Shown here: positions 1 through 5,360 of the stretch, piece after piece
How the letters are laid out: the number at the start of each line of letters is the position of its first letter
How positions within the stretch are numbered: position 1 is the stretch's first letter
Assembly (NCBI GenBank): GCA_017852615.1
Contig: JAFMKX010000061.1
Location: 1 to 5,487 of the forward strand
Length of the DNA stretch: 5,487 bases
DNA from: Pontimonas sp.
Lineage (GTDB): Bacteria; Actinomycetota; Actinomycetes; Actinomycetales; Microbacteriaceae
Direction: 5' to 3'
Notes under the pieces: generated by a model
Told to the model about the DNA's origin: nothing
Databases searched by the model: none
Seen by the model: only the letters and a program-made list of their open reading frames with translations
Program-made: the position numbers and the translations under genes

Positions 1-2
1 TT

Positions 3-458
3 TCCCTGCTGTTATTGATTGGCGCCACCGCTGCTGGCACGGCGTATTTAGCCGGATGGCCACTGCAAGTGATCTGGAGTTCCACCACCCTCATCACCAT
101 TTCCTTCGCAGTGTTGGGGCGCTTGAATCGAGTCAGCAAACAGGCATCTCCGGCTGTTGCGGCTGCGCACTCGCGCATGGACCGGCCAGCTCCGGCTGTT
201 CCTGCCACCGCCAGCACCCCACTACCTCCCCTGCCAGAACCCTTAGCTCACCGCGCTCTGGCTGAAACTGCCCCCCTACCCAGCCATGACGAACTAGTCC
301 GCGCCGCCAGAGCAGCCGCACTAGCCAAGCGTCCTGAAGACTTTGCTGAGGAAGAACTAGCCGTGGTGTCACCCTTTGCCAGCATGGGTGATGTGCAGGC
401 GGGAACCAGCGAGCGAGTTGACCTTGATGAGGTTCTTCGTCGCCGACGGGCTGTTTAG
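3..458 (+). CDS. Membrane protein of unknown function, C-terminal part (5' end outside window)
   Basis: The reading frame is open from the window edge (first full codon at base 3) to a TAG at 456-458, so the true start lies upstream; an internal TTG at 15 is not a convincing start. The visible 151 residues begin with a Leu-rich hydrophobic segment (about residues 1-18), a short Trp/Pro turn, and a second hydrophobic segment (about 20-38) ending in GRLNR, which suggests at least two membrane helices with a positively charged exit. The rest is a Pro/Ala-rich, probably disordered tail, ending in an acidic then basic stretch, DLDEVLRRRRAV. I do not recognise the family with confidence. Actinobacteria carry small membrane proteins with disordered tails of this kind near glp/rimJ (GlpR/SepX-type division proteins), but linking this gene to them is only a guess. 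The tRNA gene starts 36 bases after the stop. Confidence 0.65.
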   Translation, partial: SLLLLIGATAAGTAYLAGWPLQVIWSSTTLITISFAVLGRLNRVSKQASPAVAAAHSRMDRPAPAVPATASTPLPPLPEPLAHRALAETAPLPSHDELVRAARAAALAKRPEDFAEEELAVVSPFASMGDVQAGTSERVDLDEVLRRRRAV

Positions 459-474
459 CTCCCCACACCTCGGT

Positions 475-480
475 GATACT
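475..480 (+). promoter_or_regulatory. Possible -10 element of the tRNA-Ala promoter
   Basis: GATACT matches the TATAAT consensus at four of six positions. It ends 13 bases before the mature tRNA, which would give a transcript with a short 5' leader for RNase P to remove. No good -35 hexamer is seen at 16-18 bases upstream (the sequence there is around TGTTTA), so this is tentative; the tRNA could instead be read from further upstream. Confidence 0.3.
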
Positions 481-493
481 CTGGCCCCGATGA

Positions 494-566
494 GGGCCTG
501 TGGCGCAGTTGGTAGCGCGCCTCGTTCGCAATGAGGAGGTCAGGGGTTCAATTCCCCTCAGGTCCA
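494..566 (+). tRNA. tRNA-Ala, anticodon CGC
   Basis: All four arms fold. The acceptor GGGCCTG (494-500) pairs with CAGGTCC (559-565). The D stem is GCGC/GCGC (503-506/515-518). The anticodon stem CCTCG (520-524) pairs with TGAGG (532-536) around a seven-base loop, with anticodon CGC at 527-529, reading GCG codons. The T stem AGGGG/CCCCT encloses TTCAATT. The third acceptor pair is G496-T563, a G3:U70 wobble, which is the known identity element for alanyl-tRNA synthetase and agrees with the anticodon. The discriminator base is A566 and the gene does not encode CCA, so the tail must be added by CCA-adding enzyme. The 73-base length is normal. Confidence 0.97.
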
Positions 567-604
567 CAACTGCTAGCCCTAACGGTGCGGAGCGACGATT
601 CTTT

Positions 605-633
605 TTGCGAAATTGCTCAGGCTTTGTTTTACT
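605..633 (+). promoter_or_regulatory. Promoter for the lipoprotein cluster, likely leaderless
   Basis: A -35-like TTGCGA (605-610) and a -10-like TTTACT (628-633) are separated by exactly 17 bases; each matches the sigma-70-type consensus at four of six positions. With the -10 ending at -7, the predicted transcription start is base 640, the A of an in-frame ATG, so the mRNA would have no 5' leader. This fits the absence of a usable ribosome binding site at that start. Leaderless mRNAs are common in Actinobacteria (general knowledge). The transcription start itself is inferred. Confidence 0.5.
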
Positions 634-639
634 GAAGAA

Positions 640-2085
640 ATGTCTACTTTGGGCCGAGTGATGACTGTGGCCACGTGGTGTGTGCTCGGCAGTCTGACTC
701 TCGCCTCGTGTGCTGGGACCGCTGAGTCGTCCGAAGAAGCCGAGGCCACCCTGGTGGTGGCAGAGCCCGAGCCTGAACCCGAGGTTATCGAAGCCCCGCG
801 AATTCCACCGACCTGGGAGCAATCCCCTTCGAGCGCTGACTTTTCACGGTGCAAGCTTGCTGATCCCCGTCCAGATTCGGTGCGGGACTTACACCGCGGC
901 CAGCGCCGCGGGGACATTATCGGTCGGGATAACGTGGGATTCCCCCGCACCGAGCGAGAAATACCTGGTTTGGGCGTGGGAAATATTCTCTTGGCCAAAG
1001 TGGCTTTTGATGATGCTCCTCCCTCAGAGCAAATACCCGATGGATTTCTTCAATCCCAGGCCGATTTTATGACCCAGTGGAGCGAGTTTTTCTCCCAGGG
1101 AAAGTTCCGATACGAGTTCCAGGTGGTCGATGGATGGGTGGAGGTTCCCCTTAACCACGCGGACTATCCCATGGACCCTGGGGCAGCGGATAACGAATAT
1201 GACCAAGAAGCCTATAACCGCATGATGCAGGGGCAAATGGAGACGGTGATCGAGAAAGTTGTCGCGGAGTTGCCCGACGATCTTGATTACTCAGCAATCG
1301 ATACGGCACTGTTTTATTGGACGCCCGAAATGTTTGCGTTCAAACAAACAGTGAGCGACCGGGATGCTGTCTTCCAGACTCCCCAGGGGCGGCAGGTGTT
1401 TTCAGTTCAGGCAGGTGGGGTGTATCACAGCACCGACACCGGAGGGCTCACGTTTGAGATCAAGAAGGAATTTGCCTGGTCCTACTTCCTGCACGACATC
1501 ATGCATTGGCAGGGGATGAATGGTCATGCACCGGGTAATGGGTGGAAGACCGGTATTGGTCAGGGCGCCTATCCCGCTAATGGCGAGTATTCCGGGGTGA
1601 TCACGGCCTGGGAGACCTTCCTTTTTGAGTGGTACGAGGACTCCCAAGTGCACTGCGCCGATGTTGAGACCTTGGATGAAGCGCAACGGGTGATGCTCAC
1701 CCCCCTAGAAATCTATGGCGGGGATCGCAAAATGATTGCGATTAGGACGCAGGATTACAAAGTCTTGGTGGTGGAATCCCGGCGCCCCGTGGGGTACTCA
1801 CAGTGGTGGGACCCGGAGAACTCTGGCCTTCTGGTCTATGAAGTGGATGCCGATGGGATTCAAACAGATCACCTGCCCAATGACTGTGGCAACGACCCGG
1901 CGATGCCCAAGTGGGCCTACTACCTCTATCCCGATGGATCCACTGTCACTGGCTGCATCGACAACGACATTAGTGGCGTGATGGTTAAAGAGGGGATGAG
2001 CCTGACCCACTCAGGAGTAACTATTTCCCTGGAATTTTCTGATGACGAACTGGACTACGTGAGCATTGAGCCAGCCGATGGGTAA
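640..2085 (+). CDS. Gene A: lipoprotein, M6-like metalloprotease homologue with altered active site (HDIMH)
   Basis: A predicted surface lipoprotein of 481 residues. ATG 640 is chosen because a promoter ends just before it; a TTG at 613 would lie inside that promoter and ATG 661 would drop the only Arg before the hydrophobic segment. The signal peptide ends in lipobox LASC (Cys24 lipidated), followed by an acidic Glu/Pro linker (about 29-52). The body resembles M6 (immune inhibitor A) peptidases. At the zinc site it has H285-D-I-M-H289 where the family has HExxH, so the catalytic Glu is Asp; Gly292 of HxxG is kept, but the next His (296) is one residue beyond the usual third-ligand position. 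The Met-turn Met is apparently Ile321. A family-like ESRR (379-382) and GLLVYEVD follow. Cys71, 339, 416 and 439 are shared with gene B and may form two disulfides. Weak or no proteolysis is expected. The M6 link is by motif and order only. Confidence 0.8.
   Translation: MSTLGRVMTVATWCVLGSLTLASCAGTAESSEEAEATLVVAEPEPEPEVIEAPRIPPTWEQSPSSADFSRCKLADPRPDSVRDLHRGQRRGDIIGRDNVGFPRTEREIPGLGVGNILLAKVAFDDAPPSEQIPDGFLQSQADFMTQWSEFFSQGKFRYEFQVVDGWVEVPLNHADYPMDPGAADNEYDQEAYNRMMQGQMETVIEKVVAELPDDLDYSAIDTALFYWTPEMFAFKQTVSDRDAVFQTPQGRQVFSVQAGGVYHSTDTGGLTFEIKKEFAWSYFLHDIMHWQGMNGHAPGNGWKTGIGQGAYPANGEYSGVITAWETFLFEWYEDSQVHCADVETLDEAQRVMLTPLEIYGGDRKMIAIRTQDYKVLVVESRRPVGYSQWWDPENSGLLVYEVDADGIQTDHLPNDCGNDPAMPKWAYYLYPDGSTVTGCIDNDISGVMVKEGMSLTHSGVTISLEFSDDELDYVSIEPADG
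2050..2072 (+). repeat. Direct repeat, copy 1 (3' end of gene A)
   Basis: These 23 bases are identical to 3458-3480 at the end of gene B and encode LDYVSIEP in both. The match extends with six mismatches over 50 bases (2023-2072 against 3431-3480). It marks the tandem duplication that made genes A and B. Confidence 0.85.
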
Positions 2086-3514
2086 GAAACACGTCACGAG
2101 CGCACTCGTCAGCGCCCTAGGAATTGCCAGCCTCGTTCTTCTGGGGGGCTGTGCACCGGAAAACAGCGATGACCTCGAGCCCCTTGCTGCCGCAGAGACA
2201 ACTCCAGAGCCCGAGGTCATCGAAGAGCCCGAAGAGGTAAGAATTCCGCCAGCGTGGACGCAATCGCCCTCGCCCTCAGCGGTGGAGACCTGCAAGGTTC
2301 CCAATGCCAGGCCCTCCACCTCGGGAAACACCCAGGCCTCACAGGCCGTGGGGTTCCCGGTGTCGCTGGGAACCTTGCCCACCCAGGGCAGTGCCAACAT
2401 TATTGCTGCCATGGTGGCCTTTGACGATGCTCCAGCTCCTGATCTCACCGCAGAAGATTTCTTAGCCCCCCAACTGGAAAAAATTACCCAGTGGAGTGAT
2501 TTTTGGTCTCAGAAAACGTTTCGCTATGAATTTCAGATGGTCGAAGACTGGGTCAAAGTCCCCGTTAATCACGCCGACTATCCGATTAATTCCCGCGAGA
2601 ACTATGAGCTCTCGCGCGCACACAGTGCTGCCGTGATTCAGATGGTCATCGATTCGTTGCCCCCGGATCTTGACTACGAGAATGCCGATGGTTTTCTGGT
2701 CTATTGGGCCCCGGGAATCGATGAGTTTTATAGCGATGTGGCGATCCGAGGCAATGAGGGGGTGACGCTCTCGACCCCCGATGGTCCCCGACAGATGTTC
2801 TTTTGGTCCGGTAACAATTTTCACTACGCCGATACGGGTCAGATGACTGCCGAGATAAAGCGTGAATACACCTGGAGTTTGTGGGTGTATTTCATGCTGC
2901 TCTCCCAAGGCCTCATGCTGCATGCCCCGGGTAATGGGTGGGCCACAGGCTTGGGCCAATCACAAATTCCTAACCCGAACTTCTCGGGCGCGATTCCGGT
3001 GTGGGACGCGTTTAGGCTGGGCTGGATTAGCGATGACCAGGTTCACTGTGTGAGCGCTGAGGATGTGAACGAGGAGGGTCTGCAGGTGATGCTCACTCCT
3101 CAGGAGGTCTATGGCGGGGAGCGCAAAACCATCATTCTTCCCTTGAATGCACTCAACGATGTTGTGGTGATCGAGTCGAGAAGACCCACGGGATATTCAC
3201 TCTGGCCCGAGTCGGAATCGGGCCTCTTGGTCTATACGGTGAACCCCAGTGTGGGGGATCTGGACATGATGAGTCGAGAAAGCCAGAAGAGTTGTGGCAA
3301 TCAGGATAATTACTCCAAATGGGCCTATTACCTCTATCCCGACAGCGTTGATCTAGGGCAGGTCGATTGCAATGATTTCCGGGCTGCTTTTGTGCGCGAA
3401 GGCGACACTCTCACCCATGGGGGCGTGAGCATTTCCCTCGAATTTTCTGCGCAAGAGCTGGACTACGTGAGCATTGAGCCCAGCACAGCTGCGGGCGACG
3501 AGGAGGCCTCATGA
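2078..3514 (+). CDS. Gene B: lipoprotein, M6-like metalloprotease homologue with destroyed active site (pseudoprotease)
   Basis: A predicted lipoprotein of 478 residues, the closest relative of gene A. ATG 2078 gives a textbook signal peptide: MGKKH, a hydrophobic core, and lipobox LGGC with Cys25; the TTG at 2066 only adds four residues. The start overlaps the last 8 bases of gene A with no clear ribosome binding site, pointing to translational coupling. An acidic Glu/Pro linker (about 28-53) precedes IPPAWTQSPS, nearly repeated in gene A. Body blocks match gene A closely (FRYEFQ, NHADYP, HAPGNGW, YGGERK, ESRRP, WAYYLYPD). Where gene A has HDIMH, this protein has Y271-F-M-L-L275: both zinc histidines and the acid are absent. 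The Met-turn position is Ile306. Cys72, 324, 406 and 431 match gene A. The frame is intact with conserved flanks, so this is a maintained protein without the catalytic site rather than a decayed gene. Its job is unknown; binding or regulatory roles are guesses. Confidence 0.85.
   Translation: MGKKHVTSALVSALGIASLVLLGGCAPENSDDLEPLAAAETTPEPEVIEEPEEVRIPPAWTQSPSPSAVETCKVPNARPSTSGNTQASQAVGFPVSLGTLPTQGSANIIAAMVAFDDAPAPDLTAEDFLAPQLEKITQWSDFWSQKTFRYEFQMVEDWVKVPVNHADYPINSRENYELSRAHSAAVIQMVIDSLPPDLDYENADGFLVYWAPGIDEFYSDVAIRGNEGVTLSTPDGPRQMFFWSGNNFHYADTGQMTAEIKREYTWSLWVYFMLLSQGLMLHAPGNGWATGLGQSQIPNPNFSGAIPVWDAFRLGWISDDQVHCVSAEDVNEEGLQVMLTPQEVYGGERKTIILPLNALNDVVVIESRRPTGYSLWPESESGLLVYTVNPSVGDLDMMSRESQKSCGNQDNYSKWAYYLYPDSVDLGQVDCNDFRAAFVREGDTLTHGGVSISLEFSAQELDYVSIEPSTAAGDEEAS
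3458..3480 (+). repeat. Direct repeat, copy 2 (3' end of gene B)
   Basis: Identical to 2050-2072 at the end of gene A over 23 bases, in the same reading frame. See copy 1 for the extended comparison. Confidence 0.85.
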
Positions 3515-3552
3515 CGGCTCATCCGGGCATAGTGTCTCCTCGAAGTGCGTAG
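3511..3552 (+). CDS. Possible 13-codon coupling or leader ORF between genes B and C
   Basis: An ATG at 3511 overlaps the TGA of gene B as ATGA and sits 4 bases after AGGAGG (3501-3506), the best ribosome binding site for any start in the lipoprotein cluster. It encodes MTAHPGIVSPRSA and stops at TAG 3550-3552. The frame is the same as gene C, which begins 9 bases after this stop; a second in-frame TAG lies at 3556-3558. Gene C has no properly spaced ribosome binding site of its own, so ribosomes ending here could restart at 3562. Alternatively this is the remnant of a former longer start of gene C. No homology can be claimed for so short a peptide. Confidence 0.35.
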   Translation: MTAHPGIVSPRSA

Positions 3553-3555
3553 CCT
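3550..3555 (+). promoter_or_regulatory. Possible -10 element for leaderless transcription of gene C
   Basis: TAGCCT fits the loose TANNNT pattern and ends six bases before ATG 3562, the spacing expected if transcription began on the A of the start codon, as proposed for gene A. No -35 hexamer is visible, so gene C may simply be read from the gene A promoter. Chance matches to this pattern are frequent. Confidence 0.22.
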
Positions 3556-3561
3556 TAGGGC

Positions 3562-5130
3562 ATGAACCCCGCCTCGCGACGAATCCTTGTCGCGGGCGTG
3601 GTCGCGATACTGCTTGCTGGGTGCGCAACTACTGTTCCTAGTAGTCGCGAAGGCAATGCCACGAGCGAAGAGGGCACGCAGACGCCGAGCGAGGAAAGCG
3701 CTTCTCAGGCCGCTGAGTGCGACACTCCTGAGCGGGAAGAGCTCACCGTGGTGGTGCGCTCCAGCGAACATATGTATCGGGCCACGTGTCCCACCGATCG
3801 GTGGGAAGTGCACCCAGCCCTGGAGCCAGTTGTCTCGGGAACCGATGTGGAGCCATGCCAGATTCTGGAGGTGAGCGGGCCTCGAGAGGAATGGGATGAC
3901 AACACCACGGCGTTTCCGCGCAATAATCTCGATCCGTGGCGTTTGCGAGATGGTGAACTGAGCGTCGCGGTAATTCCTGTGGAGTGGTCTGATGTTCGCT
4001 CCCGAGAGCGTGACCCCACCACGTTTACCCACTACGCCGGGGACACCTTCGCACAGTGGTTTGAGGTCTATACCCGCGGATCTGTGTCGTTTTCAATGAC
4101 CTACTACGACACCTGGATTGAGCTCAGCGAACCCTCAGAGAACTTTCGACTCTCAGATGATGAGCAAAACCTGAACCAGTGGGGTGACACCTCCCGATGG
4201 GGAGTTGAATACTTTTGGGAACAAGCACTAGCCGATACTGACCCCTATGTTGACTATTCCGGAGTGGACGTGGTGTTTTTTGTCTTACCCCGGGAGCAAA
4301 GTGTGTCGGGGGAATTCAATTTATGGCCACCGGGTCATAAAGAATTTATGACCGATGAAGGGCCGATTCGGCGAGGGTTCACCCCGGGTCAGTTCCAGTT
4401 TCGCCAGCCCGAGGGCTTGTGGTATTTCTGGGTGCACGAGACCCTGCACTACTTCAAAATGCCCGACCTGTATTGGGTGGATCAAAATGGACCGCGCGTG
4501 ACCCAGCAGGTGGTGGCTTCACCCATTAACGGATATGAGGTGATGACCCAGTCCTACCAAAATGCGCTCAGTATGTGGCTGATGTGGCTCGCTGGCTGGG
4601 CCAACGATTCGGAATTCGAGTGTCTCACGAGCGACAATTTCCAAGACAGTTCGTTCACTCTCACCGCATCGTCGGTGCCCAATGATGACCTCAAGTCAGT
4701 CCTGATCAAACTCAGCGACACCGACGTGGTGGTCGTGGAATCACGGCGAACACAGGAAGCTTTTGACCATGTCAATCCCGCCAGATCCCGTGATGGGGTT
4801 GTGGTGTATCACGTGGATGCAACCCTGGGCCATGGGGAAGGAGCGTTGACCCTGTTAGCGCCGCAGGGGCGAGGGTTTGTCGAAAGCCCTATGCCCGGGG
4901 GAGAAATCCCCTCCCACACACTCGATGCGGTGATGTATGAGGGGAATTACCTCGACATTGCCGGGTATCGCCTGGAAGTCAATGAAGCCACTGCCACGGG
5001 AGACACCGTGTCTATCAGCCGATTGCCGAACTGGGATCCCACCGCCACACCCACGTATCACTGTGTCAATATGGCCAATCGTGACTATTCCCAGGGCCTG
5101 GATCTCACCTGTTACCTGGGCCTGGATTAG
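3562..5130 (+). CDS. Gene C: lipoprotein, M6-family-like zinc metalloprotease (HETLH)
   Basis: A predicted surface lipoprotein of 522 residues. The signal peptide (MNPASRRILV, hydrophobic core, lipobox LAGC, Cys21) is followed by a Ser/Glu/Thr-rich linker to about residue 52. The SRR could be a partial Tat motif. The zinc site is H292-E-T-L-H296, followed by M-P-D302-L-Y; this is the HExxH plus PDLY pattern of M6 (immune inhibitor A) peptidases, with Asp302 six residues after the second His, where metzincin-type zincins have their third ligand. Lys299 replaces the usual Gly of HxxG. Met328 in YEVMT is a candidate Met-turn. Further on, VVVVESRR (Glu393) and GVVVYHVD match family-like strands also present in genes A and B. 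Cys99 and Cys354 correspond to cysteines in A and B; Cys53/76 and Cys501/517 are extra. It is probably the only catalytically competent member here. The substrate is unknown. ATG 3562 fits the signal peptide. Confidence 0.85.
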   Translation: MNPASRRILVAGVVAILLAGCATTVPSSREGNATSEEGTQTPSEESASQAAECDTPEREELTVVVRSSEHMYRATCPTDRWEVHPALEPVVSGTDVEPCQILEVSGPREEWDDNTTAFPRNNLDPWRLRDGELSVAVIPVEWSDVRSRERDPTTFTHYAGDTFAQWFEVYTRGSVSFSMTYYDTWIELSEPSENFRLSDDEQNLNQWGDTSRWGVEYFWEQALADTDPYVDYSGVDVVFFVLPREQSVSGEFNLWPPGHKEFMTDEGPIRRGFTPGQFQFRQPEGLWYFWVHETLHYFKMPDLYWVDQNGPRVTQQVVASPINGYEVMTQSYQNALSMWLMWLAGWANDSEFECLTSDNFQDSSFTLTASSVPNDDLKSVLIKLSDTDVVVVESRRTQEAFDHVNPARSRDGVVVYHVDATLGHGEGALTLLAPQGRGFVESPMPGGEIPSHTLDAVMYEGNYLDIAGYRLEVNEATATGDTVSISRLPNWDPTATPTYHCVNMANRDYSQGLDLTCYLGLD

Positions 5131-5279
5131 ATCGAGGTGGCGCACTGACTGCTCGCTCGGTGTGAACACGGGGATGTGCCTGCGGTGAGCTGATTGGCTA
5201 TTAGTATGTGCTTGGCCACATCAATTCCTGAGCGACAGTGCCGTGCTCGAGACGATGGGGACACGTTCTGCAAGATCGA

Positions 5280-5310
5280 TGTGGAGGGGAGATTCCATGG
5301 CCCCCTCACA
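5280..5310 (+). promoter_or_regulatory. GC-rich inverted repeat / hairpin upstream of mmsA
   Basis: TGTG (5280-5283) and AGGGG (5285-5289) pair with CCCCT and CACA (5302-5310), giving nine pairs with one bulged G at 5284 and a 12-base loop that contains CCATGG. No T-run follows, so it is not a standard terminator. It lies about 50 bases before the start codon and next to a possible -10 at 5314-5319, so it could be an operator or a structured mRNA leader. Both roles are inferred. Confidence 0.4.
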
Positions 5311-5349
5311 CTGCATACTGACTTACCTACGAGTAGATCTGGTACCGGC

Positions 5350-5356
5350 AAGGAGA
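5350..5356 (+). promoter_or_regulatory. Ribosome binding site of mmsA
   Basis: AAGGAGA is complementary to the 3' end of 16S rRNA, and its GGAG core ends five bases before ATG 5361. It fixes the start of the downstream gene and contrasts with the lipoprotein genes, which lack such a site. Confidence 0.85.
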
Positions 5357-5360
5357 AATT

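Larger units (their letters stand above)
5131..5360 (+). other. Intergenic region between gene C and mmsA
   Basis: No coding frame is supported here. I see no hairpin followed by a T-run after gene C, so its terminator is not recognised. A short inverted repeat GTGT-GA-ACAC lies at 5160-5169. The hairpin at 5280-5310 and the ribosome binding site at 5350-5356 are listed separately. A possible -10 (CATACT, 5314-5319) lies just after the hairpin, but no matching -35 is visible. The region most likely holds the promoter and control sites of the downstream dehydrogenase gene. Confidence 0.5.

Noticed and set aside
567..606. T-rich tract after the tRNA as a rho-independent terminator
   Set aside because: The T-run at 602-606 is not preceded by a convincing GC stem, and its end is better explained as part of the -35 element.
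613..639. TTG 613 as start of gene A
   Set aside because: It lies between the -35 and -10 of the proposed promoter, has no well-spaced ribosome site, and adds residues before a signal peptide that is already complete from 640.
133..822. Long reverse-strand open frame of 229 codons
   Set aside because: It runs antisense through the tRNA and both flanking genes. Its GIEPLTSS...ATNCATGP segment is simply the reverse complement of the tRNA, a well-known source of false proteins.
2462..2959. Reverse-strand open frame within gene B
   Set aside because: Out-of-frame shadow of a well-supported coding gene; no ribosome site or recognisable protein features.
3562..3624. Tat-type export of gene C
   Set aside because: SRRIL resembles only part of the twin-arginine motif, and genes A and B have ordinary Sec-type lipoprotein signals; noted but not strong enough to call.
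5221..5228. TCAATTCC, also found in the tRNA T-loop region (548-555), as a possible attachment-site repeat
   Set aside because: Only eight bases match and the sequences diverge at once; too short to separate from chance, and no integrase is in the window.
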